Shown here in pieces: positions 1 through 10,353 of a stretch of 64,000 nucleotides of DNA. Below the pieces are notes generated by a model. That model saw only the letters and a list, made by a program, of their open reading frames with translations. It did not search any database and had not been told where the DNA came from. Origin of the DNA: CAWBOY01 sp963790585. Lineage in GTDB: Bacteria > Planctomycetota > Planctomycetia > Gemmatales > Gemmataceae. Within the stretch, counting starts at the first letter, position 1. Each line of letters opens with the position of its first letter. The DNA lies in contig CAWBOY010000008.1 in the NCBI GenBank assembly GCA_963790585.1, forward strand, positions 310,001-374,000, written 5' to 3'. The position numbers and the translations under genes were made by a program.

Positions 1-1130
1 CTCGAAAATTAACGTGGTGAACTCCCGTAGCAGCCGCTTCCGCGTGGCCCACAAACAATTGCTTGAAGGAACACAGCATCTTGTCCGCCGTGAACGTGAT
101 CGTGGGATGATCCGTGAGGGAGAGGATAACATCTTGTCCTTCCAGTTCCGCCGCGACCACCCTCCACGTTCCATCCAGCCGGTTCTCACTATACAGCTTC
201 TCCGCCCTGACATTCGGGTCCGCTGTTTTAGCCGCGACAGGAGTGTCGTTCCCTGCCGCAGGCGCCAAGAATGCCGCTCCGCCGAACCCGATGGTCAACA
301 TCACTATCACCAACAACCCGATGCCCGCCTTGGTAATTTTGTCCATGAACATTCCTTTGATGATGGTTTCCGAGAGAGTCGCAATTGTCGCCGGGACCAC
401 CCCGGACGCCACCGAGCCTGAGGCAAATTCGGTTGCGGCTTTCGCCGTCACGGCGATGAGGGACGCCCTCATGCCGGCTGATGTTAATTGAGCGGTCATC
501 GTCGTTGCCAGGAAAGCAGTCGACGTTGTGACGCCGCGAACGGCAAGGCGTCGCGCCAGGAGTTGTGCGCTCGCACGAGTCTGCCGGAGACCGTACCGAC
601 TGGACAGCCCAGCTGTCGGGCAGCCTCCTGATGCGTTCGCCCTTCGAGATCGCACAGGACGACGGGTGCCCGGTAATGTCCAGGAAGGCGAGCCAGCTCC
701 TCTTCGAGTATATTTACGATCTCGTTCGTGCTATGCGCTATTTCGCTCCCGGTTTCGGGCATAGTCGCCACCTGCTTTTCCCGGGCTCGACGACGTGCGG
801 AAGCCGCGCGGGCTTTGAGGGCGGTGCGTCGAGCGACTTCATAGAGCCACCCGGCGACGATGCCGCGCGGCCGAACCGAGCCAGCCTTCCGCGCCAGCAC
901 GAGAAAAGCCGCCTGAAACGCATCCTCCGCCTCTTGCTCATGTCCCAAGACACGGCGACAAACTCCCAACACCATCGGCCCATGCCGACGAACGAGATCG
1001 GCGAAAGCCGCTTCGTCCCGCGCGACGACGAAGCGCTCCAAAAGCTGCCCATCGCTCGGCGGTCGTAGCTCCGCGCCAGCAGAAGCCCCCGGACAACTTC
1101 AAGGACTTGCTCGCTCGTTTTCGTGGCCAT
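1..1130 (-). CDS. ECF sigma factor fused to TM segment and TIGR03067-like domain (two frameshifts, cut by window edge)
   Basis: Start chosen at the ATG at 1130 (MATKTSEQVLEVVRG). The product then continues in another frame with a typical sigma region 2 (DEAAFADLVRRHGPMVLGV, then DAFQAAFLVLARK) and region 4 (LPGHYRAPVVLCDLEGR followed by a QEAARQLGCP helix-turn-helix). Near 565 the frame changes again. After RLVRA the reading QLLARRLAVRGV continues into LTSAGMRASLIAV, a membrane helix (about 295-345) and the start of a TIGR03067-like domain (LDGTWRVVAAELEG), running off the left edge. This sigma-TM-TIGR03067 order is common in Gemmata-like planctomycetes. The breaks near 1070 and 565 each fit one missing base. 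The gene is either a pseudogene or has sequencing errors. It should direct RNA polymerase; the sensory role of the C-terminal part is inferred. Confidence 0.8.
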
Positions 1131-1230
1131 GCTCGCCGCATCCTCGCACTTCAGGCACAACGTCTACAGTATAAATGCCCGGAGCGGCAGGATTGCATAC
1201 AGGAAATGATGAGATTGTTGGAAAAAAGGG

Positions 1231-1431
1231 ATTTCCGAACCTCAAGCGTCAGCGAAGAGCTTTTGTATTCTTCGCTAACACCTATCGAGAGGTGGGAGCT
1301 TCCTGAGTCAAACCTGAATTGCCATACCTCGGAGATTCAGTGAACACACGCTGAGACAGTGCTTCGGCCGAGAATCCAATCGCGACTTTGGCGGGTCTAA
1401 ATACCTTCGCTAACGCTTCAGGCTCGGTAAT
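1231..1431. repeat. Interrupted copy of palindrome family A
   Basis: The left arm at 1231-1260 (starting ATTTCCGAACCTCAAGCG) and the right arm at 1404-1431 (CTTCGCTAACGCTTCAGGCT) match the arms of the intact hairpin at 57298-57380. Here they are about 140 bp apart instead of 17. The spacer holds no credible gene. It fills the gap between the sigma factor and the FHA protein and looks like a decayed or invaded copy. Confidence 0.55.
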
Positions 1432-1445
1432 ACCCTTCGCAATTC

Positions 1446-4400
1446 TCACCCCGTCCGCTTCAGCTCCCCCTCCACCGCATGATCCCGTATCTGCTTCACG
1501 AACCGATCCCACGCGGCGGGATTCGACGGCACCTGCGGGCTGATGCGATCCAGGTCTTCGAGGACGGCCATCGCACTCGGATAGGCCAAGTCACCGGTCG
1601 CTTGGAGGTGCGCCATCATCGTGAGCAACGACTCCGGGAAACCCTTATGGTTTCCAGCCCAACCCGCGACGACACCTCCAAGTTCCCGCAAATCATCTGC
1701 GGCGGTCGGCTCGGTAGCGCTCGGGACGCTAGTCAACCAGCTCGGCTCGCCGAGGCCTGTCATTTTCAAGACACCAGCCCCAGTTATCACAAACGAACTA
1801 GCGTGCAAATGTCCGTGAATTAGCCCCGCGTCGTGAGCGGCCTGGAGGCCAAGCACCGCCTGAGCCAGGAGACGGAAGAAAACTCCAGGCGCGGCCATCT
1901 GTTGGGGCCAGTCGGAGCTGGTCAGGCCGGTCAGCCATTCCTGGAGGGCAGCGGGCCGGCCGGCTATGTCGAGAACCTCGTAGGTCGCGGCCAGGTTTTC
2001 ATGGCGGATACCGGCGGCCGCTCCGAAACGTTGGCGAAATTCGTCGGGGCGCACGGCGTCGGCCATCTCAGGCTCGGCGAGATGACGCAGCAGAGCCTCG
2101 CTATTGCTGCGCGGATCGAAGACGCGATAGACGGCTTCATGGGGCGTCGCCTGAAGGCGATCGACGACACGCACCGGCCCGAGCATCAGGCCATCGACAT
2201 TGCCAGCCTCGATCAGGGCCATCTGGTAGAGCGTCATGAAATTGCCGGCCAGCAACAGTTGCCGCAATGTCTTGCGTTGACGATGCGCCTCGATCAGGAG
2301 AGCGGTCAACGATTCGCGTTCGATCAGGCCGAGCGACAAAAGCAAGTCGCCGAGCTTGCGGTCACCCGGATCGACATTGCCTGTTACGGACAGGATGTCG
2401 CGCTCGCCCATTACGGGTGCTACTTCGGAGGCGGGGACAGTTGCGGCCGGCGCGGGTAACGAGATGAAGACGGCGTCGGTTTCCGTGGCGGCACCCTCGC
2501 GGTCGATGCCGGAGATCTCGCGCATCTTCTTCCGATACCACTCGCGCATGTCGTTCAGGTGCCGATCCATCGTCTCGCGCTTCTCGGCGACGAGGCGGTG
2601 TTGCTCCTGAAGGTCCTCCGACTCGCGGGCCAATCGGCCCGCCGTCTCTTCGAGCTGGTGGGCCTGTTCCTCCACCTCGGCCTGCCGGCGGTCGAGTCGT
2701 GTCTCACCCTGGGCGAGCGCCTGCTTCATCTCCGTGACCCGGCCTTGCCATTCGATCAACTGTTGGCGGAAGGCGGTGACAGCGAGACGATGTTCGTCGC
2801 GGGCGGCATTGAGGTCGCGCTCTTGTTGCCGGACGCACTCCTGCTCCGCCTGGATATGTTGCCGAGCCGCCTCCAGATCCTCTCGGCTTTGCCGCGCATA
2901 CGTGTGGATCTCGGCCAGGTACTCACGCAACTGTTCCCGCGAGCGCAGCAACCGTTCGGTAGCCGACGTCGCGCGACTCTCCAGCTCCGGTATCTGTTTG
3001 CCCAATTCCTGAGCTTCGCTGCGAGCGGCCTCGAGTTCGGCTCGCGTTCGCTCCGCGCTATCCAGGGCCGCCTGGCGTTCCAGCTCAAAATTGAGCCGTT
3101 CCGTGGTCAATGTCTGGCGCTGCTCGGCAAGCGTTCGTAGATCCAGGTCGAGCCGCTCGCGCTCAGCGGCTACTGCCTCCTGACGTTTCTCGAATTCGTT
3201 GGCTCGGTCGTTCAGCTCCTGACGCAAGGCTTCGAGTCGTGCGGTCGTTTCCTGTATCTCGCGCGATCCCGTCTGGCTGCGGGCCTGGAGCTGGGCGGCC
3301 TCGGCGGCCAGCTTCTGCTCGCGCTCATCAATACTCCTTTGTCGGGCCGACAATTCATCGCCACGGCGGCGCAACGATTCCTGGAGGGCGGCCAAGGCCT
3401 GCTCGGAGCGCGTGAGCGCCGCTTCGCGTTCCTTGAAGGCGATACGATCGGCTTCGATGCGGGCATGTAGTTGTTCTAACTGGGTGCCACGCGCCAGAAC
3501 CAGGCCCGATTGTTCCTCCTGCTCGGCGGCCGCGGCATTGACACGCGCCTCTCGTTCCTCCAGATCGGCAGCGCGAGCTTCGAATGACTCCTGCGCCTGC
3601 CGTAATTGGGCGACGGCGGCGTTCGAGCTGGAGCTGGCGCTCCTCCATGCGGCGGCGCTCCTCCATCCAGACCTGTTGGTCGTTGTCGAGGTCGGAGCGC
3701 AGCTTATTGGCTTCGTCGAGGCGTTGCCGAAGCTCGTTTTCAGTATTTTCTTGGGCGGTGCGCTGCTCGCTCAGCACTTGCTCCTGGCGGCGCATCTCGT
3801 CGCGCATTTTTTCCAGCCGTGTGCGGAGCGTGGCCAACATCGTTTGTTGGCCTTCAAGCGCGTTGCCGCGCTGACTCAACTCTAGGCGGGCCGCGTCCTG
3901 TTCCTTTTTCTGAAGGCTCAGCCGTTCCTTGTCCGCCTCCAAACGCTGATGTGCCTCGTCGAGGAGTTGGGCCTGTTCCTCCAGTTCGCGCGTATCGCGC
4001 TGGAGTTGCTCGTAACCACGATCGACTTCGATGGTGCGCTGGCGTAGTTGTTGTTGCCGTTGCTCCGCCGTAGCCTGGAGGCGATCGAGTCTTACAAGGT
4101 CTGTTTTGTGCTGTTTCTGGCTCAGGTCGAGTGCCAGGCGATCTTCGGCCAGTTTGGCCTCGCTCTGTTTGAGGGCCTCGGTTCGCTCGGCCAGCTCGCG
4201 CTGGCCCACTTTATATCGTTCCGCGACGACACGAGCGCGCTCCTCGACCAGCAGCTTCTCCCGGGTCACCTGCTCCGCTCGGGCCTCGATCTCGGCCTCG
4301 CGTAGACCCCATTCTTGACGCAGTTTGTTGAGTCGCCCCTCTTCGCGGTCGATCCCTTCTTTGCGGTCGCGCAGCTTGCGCGCCACCTGACGCACGGCCT

Positions 4401-5251
4401 GTTCCTTCTTGGCCACACGATCGCGCCGCGTCTGGTAACGCTCCGCCAACTGGGCACGGATCTGCTCCAGCTCGCGCCGAGCCTTCTCGATTTCCTGGTG
4501 TTGTTTGCCGGCCTCCGCGCCGGTTTGATCCAAACCCTGGCGCTGGTGCTCCATCTCGGCGATTTGTTGCAGCAAATCCTGTTCGCGCGCCTGGAGTTCG
4601 GTTTGGGCGGCCTCCAGTTCTTGTTCGCGCGCCTGAAGTTCCGTGTGCGCGGCCTCCAGCTCGTCCTCTTTTTGTTTGAGGCTTTCCGCCAATGTCGCCG
4701 ACGAGCGGACCAGGCGCTCGCAGTCGGCCTCGATCTCCTGGCGGCGCTCCTGCCAGACGAGACGATCCGCTTCGAGCTGAGCCGCTTGCTCTCTCAGTTG
4801 CTTTTCGCGCTTCCTCAAGGGACCGTAGGTATTCCTCTGCGGCTGAATCGACCACTGGCTCGGGAGTTTGTACCTCGTCGAAGCTCAACGTCACTTCGAC
4901 AGTGCCCAGGTTGATTTTGTCTCCGGGGGCAAGATAGGGCGAAGCGAACGGCTTACCGTTGACCAGAATCGGCTGCACAGGCGCGAGCTTGCGTAGGGTG
5001 ACGCCGCCGGTATGTTGGCTGATAAGACAGAGAACGGGGGGAAGATTGGAGCCCGGTAGGCGCAGATCGCAGCCGGGAACGGAGCCGATAAGAAAGCCGC
5101 CGTCGGCTACTTCGTATGTTGTCGAGCGTGCGCCGGAGCGAACCGCGAGCCGGACCGTCGGCATCAAAGCGCGAGGCAGCGCCGGCGCGACGGGAGCGGT
5201 GGAGGCTTTGGCCATACGACAGATCCGGCCAGAGAATGACGAAGCACGCAA
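1446..5251 (-). CDS. Giant FHA / coiled-coil / pseudokinase protein (two frameshifts)
   Basis: About 1,260 residues in three reading segments, with joins near 4812 and 3625. The N-terminus is an FHA fold (GGFLIGSVPGCDLRLPGSNL, later LVNGKPFASPYLAPGDKINL), normally a phosphothreonine-peptide binder. Next come roughly 800 residues of Glu/Arg/Gln-rich heptads, a long coiled coil. The last 300 residues resemble a protein kinase that has lost its catalytic residues: LIHGHLHASSFVI stands where HRDIKPSNILL is expected, and GLGEP replaces DFG. I infer a phospho-dependent scaffold, not an enzyme. An alternative start is Met at 5215. Across both joins the other frame continues the same heptad composition without a gap, so one gene is far more likely than three. 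It is transcribed away from the GH44 gene. Confidence 0.75.
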
Positions 5252-5316
5252 CGAGGCGCCGGGATTGGACCCGATTTGACAATTTTTGGGAAGGCCAAGT
5301 GAAACCTGTAATGAAG

Positions 5317-5345
5317 TTTAGCCGCGAGCCGCCAGGCGAGCGCTG
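5317..5345. repeat. Single arm of palindrome family F
   Basis: TTTAGCCGCGAGCCGCCAGG and the following bases match one arm of the F hairpin at 39994-40113. Other copies lie at 29004-29032 and 51733-51758. It sits between the divergent FHA and GH44 genes. Confidence 0.55.
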
Positions 5346-5432
5346 AGACGGGACGCTCTTCCACGCAATTGCAACTTCCTTATACTGAGATCAAGCCTGC
5401 CGCCACGCAACTCTGTTGCTCATGAGAGACCT

Positions 5433-7094
5433 ATGACCATGACGCGCGCTCTTCTCGCCAGTCCCATTCTGCTCGTTGCTTTCATGCCGAGCGCTGCCGA
5501 CGACAAAAAACCGGAACGCTTCAAAGATGGCCCCTCGTACAAGGCGACGGCACGCATCGACATCGCCAAGCCTCTCAACAAGATCAGCGAAGGAATCTAC
5601 GGTGTGGCGGAATGGCCTAAAGAGAAGCGAGAAGCCTATCGCATTCCAATTCTGCGGTGGGGGGGCAATCCTTCGTCGCGCTACAACTGGAAGCTCAACG
5701 TCGATGCTGCCGGGGCCGACTGGTTTTTCAAGAATCGCGGCAAGCTCATCACCGACCTCGCGGACACGGGCTATCTCAAGAGCATCAAAGAAAACCAGGA
5801 AATCGGAGCAACCTGCTACCTGACCATTCCAATGACCGGCTGGGTCGCCAAGGACGATAATAGCTATTCCTTTTCCGTCAAAAAATATGGCCCGCAGAAA
5901 GCGACGGAACCGGGCTATCCCGACATCGGCAACGGCGTCAAAGCGAACGGTAAATTTGTAACAGACAATGACGCCAACGACGCGGCGATCAAATCAACGC
6001 CGGGCTTCGTCGGCGAGGCGGTCCGCTTCGTGGCGGATAAAGCCGGCAACGCGGCGGCCAAGGGCGTCAAGTACTGGGTGCTCGACAATGAGCCGATGCT
6101 CTGGTACCAAACCCATCGAGATGTCTGTCCTCAACCTTTGAGCTATGCTGACTTGTGGGGCAAGACATTGCAATATGGCGAAGCGATTAAGAAAGCCGAT
6201 CCTACTTGTAAAGTCGCCGGCTTTTGTTCATGGGGTTACCAGGACCTCTTCTATTCCGCCGTCGATCGCGGGAAGGATAACTACGGGAAAAAAGCAGACT
6301 ACGAAGCGCACAATCAGGTCGGCTTGGCCGAGTGGTATTTGAAAAAGTGTGCGGACTATAAGAAGGACAACAAAAAGTCGCTTGTCGATGTCATGGACGT
6401 TCACTGGTATCCGCAAGGTAAAATTAAAGGTCAGGACGCCTACCTGGGCAAAGGCATGGACCCCGAGTTGAATGCGTATCGGCTACGGTCGGTACGCGAT
6501 TTATGGGATCCGTATTATACGCAAGAGTCGTGGATTCTTGACGTCAGCAAGGAACCGGTCGCCTTGATCCGGCGCGTGAAGAAGTGGATCCGCGAGCGAA
6601 ACCCCGGCATGGAGTTTTGCCTGGGCGAATATAACTTTGGCGGCTCGGACAACATCACCGGTGGCTTGGCGCAATCGGACGTCTTCGGAGTTCTGGCCCG
6701 AGAGGGCGTCGACTTGGCGTTCATCTGGAACAAGCCGGAAGGCACCCAGGAACTCGGCTGGCAACTCTTCCGCAACTACGATGGCGCCAAAAATGGCTTC
6801 GGCGACATCTTTCTGGACATGCCCCGAGAGCCCGACAACAAAGACCTATCCGTCTATCCGGCCAAGCGGAGCAAGGACGAAGCGATCACCATCTCACTCG
6901 TCAACAAGAATCTAAACGGTCCTTGCGAACTCACATTAGACGTCGGCCGCCTGAAGGGAATGATGCGGATTTGGAGATTTGATCAGAACAATCTTGAAAA
7001 GGTGGTCGAAGTCGGCTCAGGCAAATCCGTGGATGGAACCATCAAACTGACGTTGCCCGCAGCGTCGGCGAGCATGGTGGTGATAATGCCATAA
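5433..7094 (+). CDS. Secreted glycoside hydrolase family 44 (endoglucanase-like)
   Basis: 553 residues with an N-terminal signal peptide (LLASPILLVAFMPSAAD). GH44 hallmarks appear in order: RWGGNPSSRYNW in the first beta strand region, LDNEPMLWYQTHRDVCP with the probable acid/base Glu220, DVMDVHWYP, and LGEYNFGG with the probable nucleophile Glu399, followed by ITGGLAQSDVFGVLAREGV. The C-terminus is the small beta domain usual for GH44. Family knowledge predicts retaining hydrolysis of beta-1,4-glucan or xyloglucan outside the cytoplasm. It stands alone, without other carbohydrate enzymes or a visible transporter, so the natural substrate is not indicated by context. No frameshift. A planctomycete palindrome follows the stop codon. 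Confidence 0.88.
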   Translation: MTMTRALLASPILLVAFMPSAADDKKPERFKDGPSYKATARIDIAKPLNKISEGIYGVAEWPKEKREAYRIPILRWGGNPSSRYNWKLNVDAAGADWFFKNRGKLITDLADTGYLKSIKENQEIGATCYLTIPMTGWVAKDDNSYSFSVKKYGPQKATEPGYPDIGNGVKANGKFVTDNDANDAAIKSTPGFVGEAVRFVADKAGNAAAKGVKYWVLDNEPMLWYQTHRDVCPQPLSYADLWGKTLQYGEAIKKADPTCKVAGFCSWGYQDLFYSAVDRGKDNYGKKADYEAHNQVGLAEWYLKKCADYKKDNKKSLVDVMDVHWYPQGKIKGQDAYLGKGMDPELNAYRLRSVRDLWDPYYTQESWILDVSKEPVALIRRVKKWIRERNPGMEFCLGEYNFGGSDNITGGLAQSDVFGVLAREGVDLAFIWNKPEGTQELGWQLFRNYDGAKNGFGDIFLDMPREPDNKDLSVYPAKRSKDEAITISLVNKNLNGPCELTLDVGRLKGMMRIWRFDQNNLEKVVEVGSGKSVDGTIKLTLPAASASMVVIMP

Positions 7095-7161
7095 AAGAGC
7101 AGAGATCTTTCGTAGCGGCATTCTGGTGTTCTGAGTCAGAAATACGTTAATGAAGTTTGCC

Positions 7162-7249
7162 AGTCGTGGCCGGGGTCGGTACTCCGACCCCGGTTCTCTG
7201 AAGCCGCTAGGGCCACGCCGGGATCGGAGTACCGACCCCGGCCACGACT
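7162..7249. repeat. Palindrome family C, intact copy
   Basis: Arms AGTCGTGGCCGGGGTCGG (from 7162) and its complement (to 7249), each arm itself containing GGTCGG/CCGACC palindromes. The central loop holds CCGCTAGGGCC, the uninterrupted version of the site where a D element has inserted at 23434. Other copies lie at 23387-23600 and 48935-49020. It lies between the convergent GH44 and secreted-protein genes and could also stop transcription. Confidence 0.85.
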
Positions 7250-7281
7250 CCCGGGGGGAGACGCAACTCTCGGACAGCCTC

Positions 7282-8091
7282 TCACTTCTTCTTATCCTTC
7301 CCCGCGGGCTTTGTTGTCGTCGAGTCGCTATCTTCGACAATCACGATCACTTTGACTTGAGTCTTTGGATCGGGCGGGCTCGGAGAGGTTTCAGCTTTGT
7401 CCGTACTTTCCTTGGACGCTGTCTCTACCTTCTTCTTCGTCGGCGCGACGGCGAGGGTAACGCGAATCTTTTGGCCGCTGCTGAGGTCGTCCGTCTTGGC
7501 TTCATAGCCGGGGAGATTTTTGTCGGTACCGCGCAGCTCTTTAATTTCTTCGTCCGTGTAGGTCTTTGGATTTCCCTTTTCGTCGAATGCCGTCGGTAGC
7601 TTCGCCCAGCGAACCTTGTAATTCGGGGCGGCGTGGAACGTGAAGTCTTTCGTTTCCACCTGGACTTTGAAGGGATTCGGCGCGCCCTTGGCTATGGCCT
7701 GGGCGAGCTTGGTTTCGAGCTGAGTCGTCGCCTTGGCAAGGTCGCTATAGGCCTTGCCTTGCTCTTTTTCGTTCTTGGCGTTTGTCAGCTTCGTTTGAAG
7801 CTGTGCGACGTGGGCTTGTTCCTTGATGACGGCTTGCAATTGGTTATTTGAGTTTGACTTGGCTGCGCCAGCTTTCAGGACCAAGTGAGGAATCTCAAGT
7901 GTGACGACGAAGTTGCCATTGCTATCCGGAATGGAGCCGATCGTGCCAAAATAATCGGCGGGAGCGAGGTTGTCGGCGTCGATGGGCGGCGGCGTCTTGT
8001 CGTCCTTGTTCTTCTTTTTATCTTGAGCCGGCGCTGTCAGCGTCAGACTGAACAGGGCCAGCAACGCGAATCCAAGTAGACGACGGAGCAT
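7282..8091 (-). CDS. Secreted Lys-rich protein of unknown function
   Basis: 269 residues. A clear signal peptide (RRLLGFALLALFSLTLTAPA) is followed by a Lys/Asp-rich linker (DKKKNKDDKTPPP), a beta-rich stretch (GTIGSIPDSNGNFVVTLEIP), a Gln/Lys/Ala helical segment around residues 80-140, a second beta segment with a possible KVRWAKLP motif, and a Lys/Thr/Ser-rich tail ending in GKDKKK. I do not recognise a named domain. The composition fits a periplasmic or surface protein of planctomycetes. It is a single gene, convergent with GH44 and separated from it by a family C palindrome. No function is proposed. Confidence 0.6.
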   Translation of the reverse strand: MLRRLLGFALLALFSLTLTAPAQDKKKNKDDKTPPPIDADNLAPADYFGTIGSIPDSNGNFVVTLEIPHLVLKAGAAKSNSNNQLQAVIKEQAHVAQLQTKLTNAKNEKEQGKAYSDLAKATTQLETKLAQAIAKGAPNPFKVQVETKDFTFHAAPNYKVRWAKLPTAFDEKGNPKTYTDEEIKELRGTDKNLPGYEAKTDDLSSGQKIRVTLAVAPTKKKVETASKESTDKAETSPSPPDPKTQVKVIVIVEDSDSTTTKPAGKDKKK

Positions 8092-8488
8092 GATGATTCC
8101 TCCGGCAGAACAGCGGAACAGACGCGGAGCCTACAAGAAATTAGACCCCACTCGTGCTCAAAAGTTCCGGTGATCGATGGAAATGATGCGAACCAGGGTT
8201 GTGCCTTCCAATCTTGGGAGTCGCGGATCGGTTAGAGCATCGTGCAAGGGGGGTTGACTCTGGATTTGTTTGCATCTCGGTCCCTGCGTAGACAGAAGAT
8301 CAATAATACCTATCGGTTAGAGAACGGACCGAGATGCAAACCGGATGCAGGTTTTTTGCATCTCGCTCCGCGCGTCCTGTCGTCTCGGGCAGTGCCAACA
8401 TCGGGAGGCACACTTTGCGAACTGAGCAGGCGAACGTGTTAGATATGCGCGAGCCCGAGCTGGACGGCGCGGCGCATGTCTAGATCTG
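8092..8488. other. Intergenic stretch with an inverted repeat
   Basis: No convincing gene. It contains perfect 15-bp arms, TTTGCATCTCGGTCC at 8269-8283 and the complement at 8326-8340, plus a third related direct copy, TTTTTTGCATCTCGCTCC, at about 8352-8369. Towards its end (about 8405-8480) a short frame reads MREPELDGAAHV and stops just before the remnant gene at 8489, so this may be the decayed upstream part of that gene. Confidence 0.5.
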
Positions 8489-9016
8489 GTGCAGTATACA
8501 CTGCGAGACGAGGATGCCCGCGCGACGCTGGAGCGCGTCGCAAAGGGTGAGCTGGCGATGACTGTTTTGCCGTGGATTCCCTTGATGCGCGGCGAGGACA
8601 ATGCGACTATGATAGAAGAGTGGAAGCGCATCGCGGCGACGGAGGCGGATAATCGTTGGCGCTCGGAATATGGGGCGCTCGCGGCGATCTTCGCCGAGCT
8701 TGCTAGACAGGATCATTTGTGGGTGAAGGGTTTGGAGGGCTGGAATATGCAGGTTTCACGAGTGGTAGAGGGATGGAAAGCCGAAGCAGACATTGCCCGT
8801 TTGCACAAAGTAATTCGACGGGCCATTGAATTACGCTACCACTCCGCGGTGCCGAGTGATCTCGCTAAAGAGATCGATTCATTGAACGACATTGATGAAC
8901 TGTCGCGCTGGGTTGACGCTACCTTCATGAATGAATCTTTGGAAGCGTTTCTGCACGCAGTTGGGTTTGCGGTTGTGCAGAAGGGAGCCGAAACGAACGG
9001 CCACGGCGTTCCCTAA
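8489..9016 (+). pseudogene. Probable 3' remnant of an Rpn/PD-(D/E)XK-type nuclease-family gene
   Basis: 175 residues starting at GTG. The sequence VQYTLRDEDARATLERV, then LPWIPLMRGEDNATMIEEW and ALAAIFAELA, resembles the region after the nuclease core in the large Rpn/YhgA-like or DUF4351-type families found in many copies in planctomycetes and cyanobacteria. The PD-(D/E)XK core that should lie upstream is absent. Sequence before 8489 reads related residues in another frame, so the gene seems truncated and frameshifted. The C-terminal helical part has no further motif. It ends exactly at the purD stop codon (convergent). The family assignment comes from remembered pattern only and is uncertain. 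Confidence 0.4.
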
Positions 9017-10314
9017 TCAAACGGTCTTCGCCGCAACCACTCCCAGCGCTTTGTTGCCAATGTCCTTGCGATACGTCATGCCAGGGAAGCCGATACAAGC
9101 GACGGCTTCGTATGCTTTCCTCTGAGCATCGGCCAAAGTATCCCCGATCGCCGTCACACCCAACACCCTGCCTCCATCGGTCAGCACACGATCACCTTCG
9201 CGGCGCGTGCCGGCGTGGAAGATCTGTACGCCGGCGACGCGGGCGGCTTGATCGAGGCCCGTGATCAGATAGTTTTTCTCGAACTTGCCCGGATAGCCTT
9301 TGCTCGCCATAACGACGCAAACCGACGGGCGCGGGTCCCACTCCAATTTATTTTCAACCTCGTCGAGCCGCTCATCGACGGCGGCTTCGAGCAGGTCAAG
9401 CAGGTCGGACTTCAATCGCATCAGGATTGGCTGACATTCGGGATCGCCAAAGCGACAATTGAACTCCAGGACGCGCGGCCCTTGATTGGTAAGCATGATC
9501 CCGGCGTAGAGTACACCACTGAAAGGTATGCGCCGCCGTTTCATGGCGTGGATCGTCGAAACGAAAACCTCGCGGTCGACTTGATCGAGCAAAATGGGAT
9601 TGGCAATCGGGGCCGGGCTATAGGCCCCCATGCCGCCGGTATTTGGTCCCTGATCCCCGTCGAGCAGGGCCTTGTGATCCTGACTTGTCGGCAGCGGAAC
9701 AATGATCCGACCGCCGACGATCGCCAGCAGGCTCAGCTCTTCACCCTGAAGCCGCTTTTCGATGACAATTTGCCGCCCGGCGGCACGGCCAAACTCTTCG
9801 CGCACCATCACTCGATCGATCGCTTCGAGCGCATCCTCGCGCGTCGAGCAGACGATAACGCCTTTGCCCGCGGCCAAGCCGTCGGCCTTGATGACGACGG
9901 GATAGAGACATGTTTGCATGAAATGCCGCGCATGATCAGGTCGATCGCAGACGCGAAACTCGGCGGTGGGCACGTCGGCCTGCCTCATGAGCTGCTTGGC
10001 GTAGACCTTGCTCGATTCGAGCTGGGCAGCCTCGCGCGTCGGGCCGAAAATGCGCAGGCCCTCTTTCTGGAAATGATCGACCAGGCCGCGCGCTAACGGC
10101 TCCTCTGGACCAACGACGGTCAGACCGATGTTTTCCTTGCGGACAAAGCGCACCAGGCTCTCGAAGTCGTCGCCGTCGAGCGGGATGTTTTGAGCTTGAA
10201 GGGCCGTTCCGGCGTTGCCTGGGCGCAAAAGATCTTCTTGGCGCGTGGGGATTGAGACAGTTTCCAGACAAGGGCGTGTTCGCGCCCGCCTTTGCCGATG
10301 ACCAGGATGTTCAT
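9017..10314 (-). CDS. purD: Phosphoribosylamine-glycine ligase (frameshifted)
   Basis: PurD joins glycine to phosphoribosylamine using ATP, the second step of purine synthesis. The N-terminus MNILVIGKGGREHALVWKL is the Rossmann-like start of GARS. After KIFCA the frame shifts, and PGNAGTALQAQNIPLD continues in the next frame. ATP-grasp features follow: YPVVIKADGLAAGKGV, VIEKRLQGEELSLLAI, QDHKALLDGDQGPNTGGMGA, and VLEFNCRFGDPECQ with metal ligands. The break near 10228 is explained by one C missing from a run of C (TGCGCCC for TGCGCCCC). As purD is normally single copy and needed for purine prototrophy, a consensus error is more likely than a true null. Full reconstructed length is about 432 residues, normal for PurD. 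Confidence 0.92.
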
Positions 10315-10353
10315 GCGTTGGCCTTCATTCCGCGAGCCTCTTCCGAAACTTCT

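Noticed and set aside
1833..4914. Several plus-strand open frames of 60-210 residues over the FHA protein
   Set aside because: They are the reverse of the Glu/Gln-rich coiled coil (Leu/Ala-rich nonsense) and no family is recognisable.
9215..10096. Open frame of 293 residues on the plus strand
   Set aside because: It is antisense to purD, whose protein motifs are unmistakable.
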